Shown in pieces: positions 16,317 to 24,147 of a stretch of 37,952 nucleotides of DNA; position 1 is the first letter of the stretch, and every line of letters starts with the position of its first letter. The stretch covers positions 1-37,952 of the forward strand of contig CANNFU010000017.1 in assembly GCA_947503965.1 (NCBI GenBank), read 5' to 3'. The notes under the pieces were generated by a model. It was given only the letters and a program-made list of their open reading frames with translations, did no database searches and had not been told where the DNA came from. Source of the stretch: an uncultured Paracoccaceae bacterium. Lineage in GTDB: Bacteria > Pseudomonadota > Alphaproteobacteria > Rhodobacterales > Rhodobacteraceae. The position numbers and the translations under genes are program-made.

Positions 16317-16341
16317 GGAACTAAGCTGCAATTGGAGCGTT
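16317..16341 (+). promoter_or_regulatory. EcfG-type general stress promoter for Pmp3-DUF4112
   Basis: GGAAC (16317-16321), 16 bases, then CGTT (16338-16341). It ends 35 bp before the Pmp3 ATG. Confidence 0.82.
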
Positions 16342-16376
16342 CGATCTTTATCTTAGATCATTTGCCGGAGCCGAGT

Positions 16377-16535
16377 ATGGATCTCGTACGTATCATTTTC
16401 GCAGTCATCCTGCCGCCGCTGGGAACCTTTTTGGAGGTTGGCCTTACGCGTCACTTCTGGCTGAATATTTTGCTGACTTTGCTGGGGTACATTCCGGGGA
16501 TTGTACATGCCGTCTACATCATCGCGCGCCGCTGA
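16377..16535 (+). CDS. Pmp3/YqaE-family small membrane protein
   Basis: The 52-residue protein has two membrane helices and the family signature AVILPPLGTFLEVGL, with the second helix LNILLTLLGYIPGIVHAVY. Pmp3/YqaE proteins are stress-induced membrane peptides, in yeast linked to membrane potential and salt tolerance. GGAG lies about 8 bases before the ATG at 16377; the longer frame upstream covers the divergent promoters and is not used. Its 3' end overlaps the DUF4112 gene by 29 bp in another frame, so both are on one transcript from the EcfG-type promoter at 16317. Confidence 0.9.
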   Translation: MDLVRIIFAVILPPLGTFLEVGLTRHFWLNILLTLLGYIPGIVHAVYIIARR

Positions 16536-16887
16536 TCCGGAACTTGCCAGATTTGAACGCTGGGCCGAAGCGTTGGACACGAAGTTCCGCATCTTCGGCA
16601 TTCCTGTTGGCTGGGATTCTATTCTCGGCCTCATTCCAGGTGTCGGCGATGCTATCACGGTCATTCCCGCAGCGATGATGATCAAGCATGGCTACAAAAC
16701 TGGCTTGCGCAAACGCGCATTGGCGAAAATGGCTTGGAATACCGGGCTGGATCTTGCTATCGGCTCAGTTCCGTTAGTAGGTGACCTTTTCGATTTCGCG
16801 TTTAAAAGCCACAAGAAAAATGTCGCGGTGCTGCGCAAGGAATTGACACGCACGGCATCCGCCACAATATCGCAAAAAATTGCTTAG
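16507..16887 (+). CDS. DUF4112-family protein
   Basis: The 126-residue protein matches DUF4112. It has an aromatic helix (RWAEALDTKFRIFGIPVGWD), the segment SILGLIPGVGDAITVIPAAM, then KMAWNTGLDLAIGSVPLVGDLFDFAFKSHKKNV. The repeated P(G/L)VGD motif is the family hallmark, with a hydrophobic loop at each copy. The function is unknown, and it is probably membrane-associated. I chose ATG 16507 because GGGGA lies 6 bases upstream; a TTG six bases earlier is in frame. It overlaps the end of the Pmp3 gene and shares its stress promoter. Confidence 0.87.
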   Translation: MPSTSSRAADPELARFERWAEALDTKFRIFGIPVGWDSILGLIPGVGDAITVIPAAMMIKHGYKTGLRKRALAKMAWNTGLDLAIGSVPLVGDLFDFAFKSHKKNVAVLRKELTRTASATISQKIA

Positions 16888-17015
16888 GCCATATCAACGA
16901 AAACATGCGGGACATCGGGCATTGTTCCCGCACTTTCGTACGCTGGCTTGGCCGCGATCCAGTGAAGCCTCACGATAATTTAGGCTAAGGCAGCCCCACT
17001 AACGGAGAGCCAATC

Positions 17016-17639
17016 ATGAAAGTGTCTGATCTGATCGGGATGAAGATGGTGCATACCACCGCCCCGGAGATTACCGGAAACATCACGGACGTTCTGTTCG
17101 GGTTTTCGCTGCAAGAAGCGGCGTTCTTTCTTGCCGATGTAACGACGCGATCCGGAACGGCACCTGTGCTGTTTAGCCCCTCGGTGCTTGTTCTCGAACG
17201 TAATATCTTGAAGATCAGTGCCCATCCCGACGATGTCGCAGCGCCGGTAGACGCCTCAATGCATCGCACAACAGTCGCGGTCGACCCTGCGGATTTACCA
17301 AGTACTTTTATTGGCCCGTTTGGAAATACGTTCTCGCCCAGCATGATCGCGGCGTTGTTCAACGCGCGGACCGCCGTTGAACAGACGGAACCCCCGATGC
17401 AGCACGATGGTGTCTGGTTTTCTGAGCTGCAGAACCATCCTGTGCGCGCGCACGTGGCTGATATTGGCCATGTGGGTGATATGGTTTTGGACGATCATTT
17501 TCTGCGCTGCGAGGGTATTGAGATCACGACAACGGACGGCACGACAAAAACTGTATCGTCGGCAGCCATCAACGCAGCAAGATCGTCTGACAACACATTG
17601 CTGTTAACGATTGTGCAGCCAGAAGACAGTATCTTTTAA
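17016..17639 (+). CDS. PRC-barrel-like protein
   Basis: The 207-residue protein looks like two PRC-barrel-type beta units. The first is MKVSDLIGMKMVHTT with a downstream GNITDVLFGFSLQEAAFFLADV; the second is near residues 133-190, with NHPVRAHVADIGHVGDMVLD. PRC-barrel domains occur in ribosome maturation, photosynthetic reaction centre and many uncharacterised stress proteins. There is no signal peptide, so a cytoplasmic location is expected. GGAGAG lies 8 bases before the ATG. I found no EcfG promoter in the 128 bp upstream, although its neighbours have them. A convergent hairpin lies after its stop codon. Confidence 0.72.
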   Translation: MKVSDLIGMKMVHTTAPEITGNITDVLFGFSLQEAAFFLADVTTRSGTAPVLFSPSVLVLERNILKISAHPDDVAAPVDASMHRTTVAVDPADLPSTFIGPFGNTFSPSMIAALFNARTAVEQTEPPMQHDGVWFSELQNHPVRAHVADIGHVGDMVLDDHFLRCEGIEITTTDGTTKTVSSAAINAARSSDNTLLLTIVQPEDSIF

Positions 17640-17643
17640 TACG

Positions 17644-17679
17644 AAAAAGTCCGTTGCAGTTCTTGCCTGCAACGGACTT
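17644..17679 (-). terminator. Convergent terminator hairpin
   Basis: AAGTCCGTTGCAG (17647-17659) and CTGCAACGGACTT (17667-17679) form a perfect 13-bp stem. On the minus strand it is followed directly by TTTTT? pattern (TTT then CGT), so it mainly serves the DUF883-like gene. On the plus strand T residues come only at 17690-17694. Confidence 0.8.
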
Positions 17680-17699
17680 GATCAGTCTATTTTTCGAAT

Positions 17700-17990
17700 T
17701 CAGTCACGGCCGCGCAGTGCCAGACCCAGCAGGATGCCAAGACCAACTGCACCAACAACAGCAGCACCGGGATTTTCACGCACGAATTTGGTACCTGTAT
17801 CCGCCAGTTTGCGGATCTCGTCATTTGCGCGCTCGGCGGCTATCTGTGCCTGAAGGCTCGCCTCTGTGGCGGCATCTTGAACCGTCTCGACGCCTTTTCC
17901 TACAACTTCTGCCGCCCGATCCTTCATCGTTGCGGCGGATTTGTCGTGACTGTTTGCCAGACCCTTTTCGATCGCTGCACTCTGTGTCAT
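17700..17990 (-). CDS. DUF883/ElaB-YqjD-like membrane-anchored protein
   Basis: The 96-residue protein has an Ala/Glu-rich amphipathic helical region (about 1-65) and a C-terminal glycine-rich anchor, containing FVRENPGAAVVGAVGLGILL and then GLALRGRD. This is the classic layout of ElaB/YqjD/YgaM (DUF883) proteins, which in E. coli are stress-phase inner-membrane proteins that bind ribosomes. AAAGGAG lies 7-8 bases before the ATG. I found no EcfG consensus in its upstream region. It is a single-gene unit with its own terminator. Confidence 0.87.
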   Translation of the reverse strand: MTQSAAIEKGLANSHDKSAATMKDRAAEVVGKGVETVQDAATEASLQAQIAAERANDEIRKLADTGTKFVRENPGAAVVGAVGLGILLGLALRGRD

Positions 17991-18060
17991 GTTATACTCC
18001 TTTTAAACTGCTGCGCCGCAACCTACGACAGTCGCGGCGCTTTGATGATTTATGCTGGTG

Positions 18061-18309
18061 TTAGCTTTCGTCCGCCGCGTCTTCTTCAGGGCTTTGGAAT
18101 TCGATTGTCGGCACTTCCAAGGTCACCTCTTCGGTGCCGGTTTCGATATCGCCAACCTCGGCGTCAAATGCTGGCATGTTGCCGCCTTCCACCGACAATT
18201 CCACGTTCGGCAGGCTGCCTTCTTCTGTCTGATCGATGTCGATCATGTACACACCAAATCCGACAACAGCTACGGCGATAATGACTGCGATTACTGGAAC
18301 GACTTTCAT
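18061..18309 (-). CDS. Small membrane-anchored acidic protein
   Basis: The 82-residue protein has one N-terminal membrane segment (MKVVPVIAVIIAVAVVGFGV) and a very acidic outer part rich in Glu, Asp and Val. I do not recognise a family. I chose the ATG at 18309 because AAGGAGAG lies 5-8 bases upstream; the longer frame would include the promoter. A perfect EcfG-type promoter ends 32 bp before the ATG. The segment may be a signal anchor or a cleaved signal peptide, so the acidic domain faces the periplasm. It lies 70 bp upstream of the DUF883-like gene on the same strand and could be read through into it. Confidence 0.75.
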   Translation of the reverse strand: MKVVPVIAVIIAVAVVGFGVYMIDIDQTEEGSLPNVELSVEGGNMPAFDAEVGDIETGTEEVTLEVPTIEFQSPEEDAADES

Positions 18310-18341
18310 CGTTTCTCTCCTTGATAAGGTTATATCTGGAT

Positions 18342-18366
18342 AACGAATGTCATGCAGTTGAGTTCC
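18342..18366 (-). promoter_or_regulatory. EcfG-type general stress promoter for the acidic anchored protein
   Basis: On the minus strand, GGAAC (18366-18362), 16 bases, then CGTT (18345-18342). It may also drive the DUF883-like gene, which lacks its own match. Confidence 0.8.
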
Positions 18367-18591
18367 CAAAAAGATACGAAAAGTCACAAAAAGTTAGAGG
18401 ATGGGGCGCTCTTTAATCTCAGTGTCATTCAGCATGGCGACGTCTGCGAAGGCCGTGATGTCGGATATACTCAACACGCCATCTGACTAATGGTCCAATT
18501 GCCGGCTTCTAACGCCGAAAGCGCCTTCTCGCTTGAATTAGTCAAATCCTAAGGGCATCTGCCAGATCTTACTGCCAATGAGAAGAAGGGT

Positions 18592-18969
18592 TTGGGTGAA
18601 AGCAGACATCACTTCCCTAGGTTCAGCGATTACACCTGCGCCATGGCTTTGCTGAGCGGCCTACCAGATGCTGATTGGCTATTAGCTGATCGGGGGCATG
18701 ATGCTGATTGGTTCGGAGAAGCCTTGGCAGACAGGGGAACGCGACCCTGCATCCCAGGTCGCAAGTCCCGCAACAAGGTCGTCAGATACGACAAGCGCCG
18801 CTATAGACGCCGCAACCGCATTGAACGCATGTTCGGGAGACTCAAAGACTGGCGACGTGTCTCAACCCGCTATGATCAATGCCCCAAGGTGTTCCTCTCA
18901 GCAATCGCTCTCGCCGCAACCGTCATATTTTGGTTACGAGTCCTGACCCTAGCAAAGAAAACGCTGTAG
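18592..18969 (+). pseudogene. IS5-family transposase, C-terminal remnant
   Basis: About 125 codons cover the C-terminal half of an IS5-family (IS427-like) transposase: WLLADRGHDADWFGEALADR, IPGRKSRNKVVRYDKRRYRR, then RNRIERMFGRLKDWRRVSTR and LSAIALAATVIFWL. The second Asp and the Glu (RIERMF) of the DDE triad are kept, but the first Asp and the whole N-terminal part are missing. No terminal inverted repeats could be assigned. It marks an old insertion at the right edge of the stress island and interrupts it before the AI-2E gene pair. Confidence 0.85.
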
Positions 18970-19072
18970 GGTTGATTGGTGCAGTCGTGCCATGATCGTT
19001 ATATTCGCCTGGGACACATTCCAACGCCGCAGTTGAACAGTAACCAGCTTAGTCAAATACAGGAGACATCAC

Positions 19073-19537
19073 ATGGCAAGTCGTAGCCCATCACTTACGG
19101 CTCTTACTGGGCCGCTAGCAGTTACAAGTTTTCAGATTCGTGAAAGACGATCTGATCTAGCGCGCAAGATTCCTGCTCCCGATGCTCGACCGGCAATCGC
19201 GTCTGATGTTGTAGATCAGATCAAGGATTCATTTGGCGGATCACCGTCAGGCGCAGCTCTTACAGCTACTGTTGTTGAGCTTCTGGATATGTTGAAGGGA
19301 ACGGCGCTTGAGAAGACCGCCAAAAGCTGGATTGCATCGGTTCAAAATACACTAATTGCTCTCGATGATCTCGCTCGTCTGATTGGAGAAGAAACACTGC
19401 GCGATCTTTCCGATAAAACCGGTATCGGCCAATTAGATTTACTTGCCGCACAAACCCAAAAACTGTCGGTGGCGATTACTGCGATGACGCCACATTGCCG
19501 TTTTCCATCAATCGACGAAGCGGGCAATTATGTTTGA
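19073..19537 (+). CDS. Hypothetical protein, weak YidB/DUF937-like tail
   Basis: The 154-residue protein is mostly helical. I recognise no firm domain; its C-terminal part (LSDKTGIGQLDLLAAQ) faintly resembles the YidB/DUF937 pattern. There is no signal peptide or membrane segment. AGGAGA lies 6 bases before the ATG at 19073. The last 8 bases overlap the start of the AI-2E-family gene, which indicates translational coupling and a shared role with that membrane protein. Base composition is lower in G+C than in the neighbouring stress genes, as in the following gene, which suggests the two moved together. Confidence 0.65.
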   Translation: MASRSPSLTALTGPLAVTSFQIRERRSDLARKIPAPDARPAIASDVVDQIKDSFGGSPSGAALTATVVELLDMLKGTALEKTAKSWIASVQNTLIALDDLARLIGEETLRDLSDKTGIGQLDLLAAQTQKLSVAITAMTPHCRFPSIDEAGNYV

Positions 19538-20681
19538 ACGTAACTCGGAAGACGCAAAAAAACCCCACGCAATAGAGGAAGAAATGTATCCCGTTTTCGT
19601 TGGTATGCGGCGAAGCCTTACAGTGCTGTCGACGATTGCGGTTTTGGTAACATTTTACTTCGCAAAGGACCTAGTGCTCCCGGTTCTACTTGGGGTTCTG
19701 ATCGCATTAACTTTGAGCCCTCTTACACGGTTCTTTCACAAGTTTGGAATCCCGCATGCAATTTCAGCGATATTTCTTATCGTCATGACAGCCGGGTTGA
19801 TAGTGGGGTCGGTTATTTTCTCTGCTGGAACGGTGAATTCCTGGGTTGCAAATGCGCCCGAAATCGGTGCGACGTTGAAAGACAAACTGTCAGGAATATC
19901 CGAAACCATTGACGATGTACGGGACGCATCAGAAGAGGTTGAGGAAATGGCTGAAGGTGATGGATCAAAACCTGTCCAAGAGGTTGTTATTCGCCAGCCA
20001 TCACTTCTTGATAGCGCAGTGAGCACTCTGACAAGTTTTGCTACAACGGTCGCTGTGTCCCTGATACTTGCTACGTTCCTGCTGGCATCAGGAGACATGT
20101 TCTATATCAAGTTGGTGCAGTCGTTTAAATCCATGACGGGAAAGAAACGTGCTCTCACAGCAGTCTACGATATCGAGCGTAAAGTCTCGCGTTATCTGCT
20201 GACCATCACTGTGATCAATGCCGGCCTTGGCGTCTCCGTTGCTATCGCCCTATATTTGCTGGGGTTGGATTATGCCTACATTTGGGGCATCGCCGCCTTT
20301 CTGCTCAATTTTGTCCCCTTCGTTGGCGGGCTTGTCGGAACGGTCTTGGTCGGCGCGTCGGCAATCGTTCAATTTGATAGTATCTACTATGCCTTAGCCG
20401 CGCCTATTGCATATCAGATATTGACTGGAGTTGAGGGGCAGTTCGTGACCCCAACGTTAGTAGGCCGCAGATTGGAGATGAACACTGTGGCCGTCTTTTT
20501 GACTGTCGTTTTGTGGGGCTGGTTATGGGGCATACCCGGCGCATTGGTTGCGGTGCCGTTTCTCGTTGTCTTCAAGGTAATTTGCGAGAACTTTGATGGT
20601 CTCGAGACCATTGCTAACTTTTTGGGCAAATCCGATGAGAAGGTTGACCCCGCAAAACGCAATGAAGGCGAGGCGGTTTGA
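19530..20681 (+). CDS. AI-2E-family transporter (PerM/YdiK-like)
   Basis: The 383-residue protein has seven to eight membrane segments and the AI-2E/UPF0118 layout. Two N-terminal helices come first (VLVTFYFAKDLVLPVLLGVL with IALTLSPLTRFF), then an exposed loop with an acidic coiled stretch (about 115-150). The conserved second half follows: YLLGLDYAYIWGIAAFLLNF, VPFVGGLVGTVLV, EGQFVTPTLVGRRLEMN and GWLWGIPGALVAVPFLV. Most members export small molecules or Na+/H+; the autoinducer-2 role was shown only for TqsA. The ATG lies 8 bp inside the preceding gene, with a weak ribosome site, so coupled translation is likely. Confidence 0.9.
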   Translation: MFERNSEDAKKPHAIEEEMYPVFVGMRRSLTVLSTIAVLVTFYFAKDLVLPVLLGVLIALTLSPLTRFFHKFGIPHAISAIFLIVMTAGLIVGSVIFSAGTVNSWVANAPEIGATLKDKLSGISETIDDVRDASEEVEEMAEGDGSKPVQEVVIRQPSLLDSAVSTLTSFATTVAVSLILATFLLASGDMFYIKLVQSFKSMTGKKRALTAVYDIERKVSRYLLTITVINAGLGVSVAIALYLLGLDYAYIWGIAAFLLNFVPFVGGLVGTVLVGASAIVQFDSIYYALAAPIAYQILTGVEGQFVTPTLVGRRLEMNTVAVFLTVVLWGWLWGIPGALVAVPFLVVFKVICENFDGLETIANFLGKSDEKVDPAKRNEGEAV

Positions 20682-21345
20682 CGGGGATCCTGAATATGAG
20701 ACTCTATCCGCTGGAGCAGAACCGGACGCGACGAGCTAGACTTTCGTCAAGAAAACCTGATCAGCCCCAACTTAGTCGTCCAATTGGAACTGTTGCATTA
20801 ATCTGATGACCACATGCATGGGCCCTTGTATGATCAGAAGTAATGCAGTGCCATTCACCCGGGCATCGATAAAAGCGATCTCGTCCAGAACGCCGGGTTG
20901 TTCGTGCTGGATGCGGAAGTAGAGCATTCGATCCTTCAATCGAGAAACCGAACATGCCGATATGTCGCGCGGGTTTACCGCTCGCCTATCTGCAGACACA
21001 GAAAACTCCGAGCGTTCAACGCGCAACACAACCAAGGTCAATTCCGGCCGGCAAGGAAAGTGCTTCTGGGCAAGGGTGTACGCGAACGGCTCAGAAGTTT
21101 CCCGATGCGGCTTCCTTCATGATCAGCTTGTCAAGCGTCAGATCCGACACAGCACGCCGCGAACGCACGCAGCATCAAAACCGGACTCACAAACTGTGCT
21201 CAGAGCCGACCTCGGATGGAACGCAGCATCTGGGGTTAAACAACTCGTCGGTCATAGCTCGCGGCCCACAGCGGTCCTTGATCACTTAAGCCACTTACCG
21301 CATTGCAGCTTGACGAAACCCCTATTCCTGGCGTTCCCCGCGACT
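20682..21345. other. Poorly coding intergenic region
   Basis: About 660 bp with no clear gene. A minus-strand frame at 20772-20927 (51 codons, ATG at 20927 with AAGGAT nearby) reads protein-like (VNGTALLLIIQGPMHVVIRL), but I do not recognise it. The plus-strand frame that continues into the DUF6429 gene has no ribosome site before 21346. Confidence 0.35.
20772..20927 (-). CDS. Possible small protein, unrecognised
   Basis: There are 51 codons from ATG 20927, with AAGGAT about 4 bases upstream. The product has a hydrophobic C-terminal half (GTALLLIIQGPMHVVIRLMQ) and ends in a charged FQLDD. A longer frame would start at TTG 21041. I recognise no family and see no partner gene. It could be a fragment of a decayed gene. 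Confidence 0.25.
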   Translation of the reverse strand: MLYFRIQHEQPGVLDEIAFIDARVNGTALLLIIQGPMHVVIRLMQQFQLDD

Positions 21346-21582
21346 ATGGAAATCAATGAGGACAATGTTGACGACGCGGTTCTGGCGCTGCTTTGGCTGA
21401 CGCTGCACGACGGCCGCCGCGCCTGGAAGGGCCACGACTGGGATGTACTCGGACGGCTGCACCAAAAGGGACTCATTCTGGATCCGGTCGGCGAGGCAAA
21501 GTCGCTGGCTCTAACGAACGACGGCCTACGCCGTTCAGAAGAATTGTTCAAAGCCCTTTTCGCCAATGCTCCCAAGCCTTGA
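21346..21582 (+). CDS. DUF6429-like small protein
   Basis: The 78-residue protein starts MEINEDNVDDAVLALLWLTL and continues HDGRRAWKGHDWDVLGRLHQ, then KGLILDPVGEAKSLALTNDG. This matches a small conserved family annotated as DUF6429, found in many proteobacteria and often next to mobile DNA. It looks like a winged-helix-sized domain: DPVGEAKSLALTNDGLRRSEELF resembles the last helix of such folds, but DNA binding is not shown. I find no good Shine-Dalgarno before the ATG at 21346. It stands alone in decayed DNA next to a dispersed repeat. Confidence 0.72.
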   Translation: MEINEDNVDDAVLALLWLTLHDGRRAWKGHDWDVLGRLHQKGLILDPVGEAKSLALTNDGLRRSEELFKALFANAPKP

Positions 21583-21757
21583 TTGAACGAGTTTCCAACT
21601 TTTGGTAAGAGACTATCTTTGCATTCCGCGCATCGTTGTCGGCAACTATATCGTCGTCCGGTTCGGGCAATTCACTGATGCCATCGGTGAACTGCATCCC
21701 ATTCAAGGATCGAAGCGGCCCAAAGCTGCCGCCCACGACGAAGCCCAATGCTGCGAT

Positions 21758-21780
21758 GCAGCTTCCTCAAAGCGGACGTC
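21758..21780 (+). repeat. Degenerate intergenic repeat, copy B
   Basis: GCAGCTTCCTCAAAGCGGAC followed by GTC. It matches the copy at 35911 (GCAGCCTCCCGAGAGCGGAC), and upstream GCGGCCCAAA-CTGCCGC blocks also match in both places. Nearby ATTATCGTTAC appears again at 35851. Confidence 0.55.
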
Positions 21781-21811
21781 CAACACCAAGACCAAGTCCC
21801 ATCCGCATAGG

Positions 21812-21838
21812 GTAACGATAACTGGAGATTATCGTTAC
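21812..21838. terminator. Hairpin after the thiolase gene
   Basis: GTAACGATAA (21812-21821) and TTATCGTTAC (21829-21838) form a perfect 10-bp stem with a 7-base loop, 35 bp after the end of the minus-strand catabolic operon. There is no T-run, so it could be an mRNA-stabilising hairpin or a remnant of the dispersed repeat rather than a true terminator. Confidence 0.45.
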
Positions 21839-21873
21839 TGCATACGCAAAGACATTTATACTAAGCGTTCTTT

Positions 21874-23082
21874 TCAAGGCTTCTGCAAGGCCAAGGCAAT
21901 CCCTTGACCGACCCCGATGCACATCGTGGCGAGCCCAGTACGTGCGTCCGTGTTTTGCAATTCCAGCGCCAAAGTGCCGGCAAGCCGCGCTCCCGACATT
22001 CCAAGGGGGTGTCCAAGCGCGATCGCGCCGCCATTGGGGTTGACGTGAGAGGCATCGTCCGCAATCCCGAGTTTGCGCAGAACCGCCAAGGCCTGACTCG
22101 CGAAGGCTTCGTTCAGTTCGATCACATCAAAATCTGTCGGTTTCATCCCGATCTGCTGGCAAAGCTTGAGAGTTGCTGGTGCGGGACCCATGCCCATAAT
22201 TCTAGGCGATACGCCAGCAGTTGCACCCGCTAGAACTCTGGCAATGGGATTCAACCCATGCGTTCTAACCGCCCCACCAGACGCAAGCAAAAGAGCCGCA
22301 GCACCATCGTTCACCCCCGATGCATTTCCCGCCGTAACGCTGCCGCCCGACCGGAATGGTGCCCTTAGCGCAGCGAGCTGTTCCATGGTCGTCGATCGCG
22401 GATGTTCGTCCGTGTCGACCAGGGTGACATTGCCCTTTCGATCTTCTATCGGAACCGGGATGATCTCCTGAGTAAGCCTGCCGTTGGTCTGTGCAGCGGC
22501 CGCCCGTACCTGAGATCGCAGTGCGAACGCATCTTGATCCTGACGCGAAATACCAAAGTCTTCTGCAACGTTCTCAGCCGTTTCCGGCATGGAATCGACA
22601 CCGTAAGCGGCATTCATCTCCGGATTAACAAAGCGCCAGCCGATAGTCGTATCGTGAACCTCAGCAAATCTTGAAAAGCTGGAAGTTGCCTTTGGCATCA
22701 CAAAAGGCGCGCGCGACATGCTTTCTGCGCCACCTGCAACTGCAAGGTCATAAGCGCCGACCTGAATGGCGCGTGCCACATACATAACAGCATCAAGCCC
22801 GGACCCGCACAGCCTGTTGAGCGTTGTTGCCGGAACGGAATCAGGAACACCGGCCAGCAAGAGCGCCATACGCGCGACATTGCGGTTGTCTTCACCCGAT
22901 TGGTTTGCACACCCGAAAACAACTTCGCCCAGATATGCGGGGGCAATATGAGGTGCGCGTTCCATGAGAGACTTGATCGGAATCGCCGCGAGGTCATCCG
23001 CGCGAACGGACGATAACGCGCCACCATACCGGCCAATGGGCGTCCGCACGTAATCACAAATATAGACGTCCCGCGTGCTCAT
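21874..23082 (-). CDS. pcaF: 3-oxoadipyl-CoA thiolase
   Basis: The 402-residue thiolase carries the nucleophile loop TLNRLCGSGLDAV (Cys92), GGAIALGHPLGMSGAR (His358) and TMCIGVGQG (Cys388), the full catalytic set. The segment FGCANQSGEDNRNVARMALL is typical of beta-ketoadipyl-CoA thiolases (PcaF) rather than acetoacetyl-CoA thiolases. It would cleave 3-oxoadipyl-CoA with CoA into succinyl-CoA and acetyl-CoA, the last step of the pathway. Its ATG overlaps the maleylacetate reductase stop by 4 bp. It is the last gene of the minus-strand operon, followed by a hairpin. Substrate assignment relies on context as well as motif. Confidence 0.87.
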   Translation of the reverse strand: MSTRDVYICDYVRTPIGRYGGALSSVRADDLAAIPIKSLMERAPHIAPAYLGEVVFGCANQSGEDNRNVARMALLLAGVPDSVPATTLNRLCGSGLDAVMYVARAIQVGAYDLAVAGGAESMSRAPFVMPKATSSFSRFAEVHDTTIGWRFVNPEMNAAYGVDSMPETAENVAEDFGISRQDQDAFALRSQVRAAAAQTNGRLTQEIIPVPIEDRKGNVTLVDTDEHPRSTTMEQLAALRAPFRSGGSVTAGNASGVNDGAAALLLASGGAVRTHGLNPIARVLAGATAGVSPRIMGMGPAPATLKLCQQIGMKPTDFDVIELNEAFASQALAVLRKLGIADDASHVNPNGGAIALGHPLGMSGARLAGTLALELQNTDARTGLATMCIGVGQGIALALQKP

Positions 23083-24134
23083 CCTACGGGGCGCTCGCCG
23101 CGCAGCGCAGCGTTCAAAATAGCGATGATATCGCTGCGTTTAAATGGTCTGGGGTTCCAATACGGACTTTCCATAGCGACGTCCGCAGCATGCGCAATGT
23201 CACCTTGTGAAAATCCCAGTCCCGCCAGACCAAGGGGTGCTCCGAGATCCGCTGCAAGATCGAACAGGGCTTTACCTGGCTTGGTCCCTCCCAAGGCACG
23301 ATTGATAGCAGCAAGCTGTCCATCCCCTCCATTGAATGCGGTCACATGTGGCAGGATAACGGTGTGTGTGGCAGCGTGAGGTAAATCGAATGTGCCACCA
23401 AGAACATGGCAAAGTTTGTGATGAAGCGCCATTGAGACTTGCCCCAGACAGGTGCCACACGCCCATGCAGCAAAAAATGCATCACTTCGAGCGTCCGGAT
23501 CATCCGGGGCTGATTTGAGCACGCGAAGCGACGTTCCAAAAGCGCGGATGCCCCGTTCAGCCAGCATTTCGACAACGGGATTGCGGTCTTTTGCATAGAG
23601 CGCTTCCACAGCGTGCGCCATGGCGTTCATCGCAGACGTCACCGTCATGGACCATGGCAGGCTAAGTGTCAGATCAACATCATAGATCACGGTCGCAGGC
23701 AGAATGCTGGGGTCACGTCGGGTCAGCTTTTTCCCATCCGCCGTCTCACCCAAGATCGGGGTCATTTCCGATCCGGCGTAGCTGGTGGGTACAGCGATAT
23801 GCGGCAGTCCCGCGCGCACCGACATTGCTTTGCCAAGGCCGATTGTCGAACCGCCACCAACGGCGAGGATACCATCTGCATCATGCTGCTTGAGCGATGT
23901 CATGGCTTGCTCGGTGACATCGGTCGGTGTGTGCATTGTCGCGCCTGCGAACATACCAACGACCCGCTTTTCCGCCTGTTGTGCGACCTGCCCCGCTTGA
24001 TCTGCTTGCTCTGGCGTCGCCAGCACCAGAAATCGCTTGACGCCAAGCCGCTCGGCTTCTCCGTCGATATTAGTGATCGTGCCCGAGCCGAAAATGACAC
24101 GGGATTTTTGTGGTTCATATGTAAAGGCGCGCAT
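23079..24134 (-). CDS. Maleylacetate reductase
   Basis: The 351-residue protein belongs to the iron-containing alcohol dehydrogenase superfamily. It has the dinucleotide motif GILAVGGGSTIGLGKAMSVR, PTSYAGSEMTPILGET, and the signature LPHAATHTVILPH in the metal region. Its length and MALHHKLCHVLGGTFDLPHA segment fit maleylacetate reductases, which reduce maleylacetate to 3-oxoadipate with NAD(P)H, the step after intradiol cleavage of hydroxyquinol. Together with the hydroxyquinol dioxygenase gene in the divergent operon, this assignment is strong. It starts 13 bp after the CatJ-type gene and overlaps the thiolase gene by 4 bp. Confidence 0.9.
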   Translation of the reverse strand: MRAFTYEPQKSRVIFGSGTITNIDGEAERLGVKRFLVLATPEQADQAGQVAQQAEKRVVGMFAGATMHTPTDVTEQAMTSLKQHDADGILAVGGGSTIGLGKAMSVRAGLPHIAVPTSYAGSEMTPILGETADGKKLTRRDPSILPATVIYDVDLTLSLPWSMTVTSAMNAMAHAVEALYAKDRNPVVEMLAERGIRAFGTSLRVLKSAPDDPDARSDAFFAAWACGTCLGQVSMALHHKLCHVLGGTFDLPHAATHTVILPHVTAFNGGDGQLAAINRALGGTKPGKALFDLAADLGAPLGLAGLGFSQGDIAHAADVAMESPYWNPRPFKRSDIIAILNAALRGERPVG

Positions 24135-24147
24135 TCTTCAGGTGTTC

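Noticed and set aside
16899..16935. Possible minus-strand GGAAC...CGTT promoter near the PRC-barrel gene
   Set aside because: The spacing is far longer than 16-17 bases and it points away from the gene.
20962..21345. N-terminal extension of the DUF6429-like protein
   Set aside because: The frame is open but the extension is unlike the family, and the conserved part begins exactly at the ATG at 21346.
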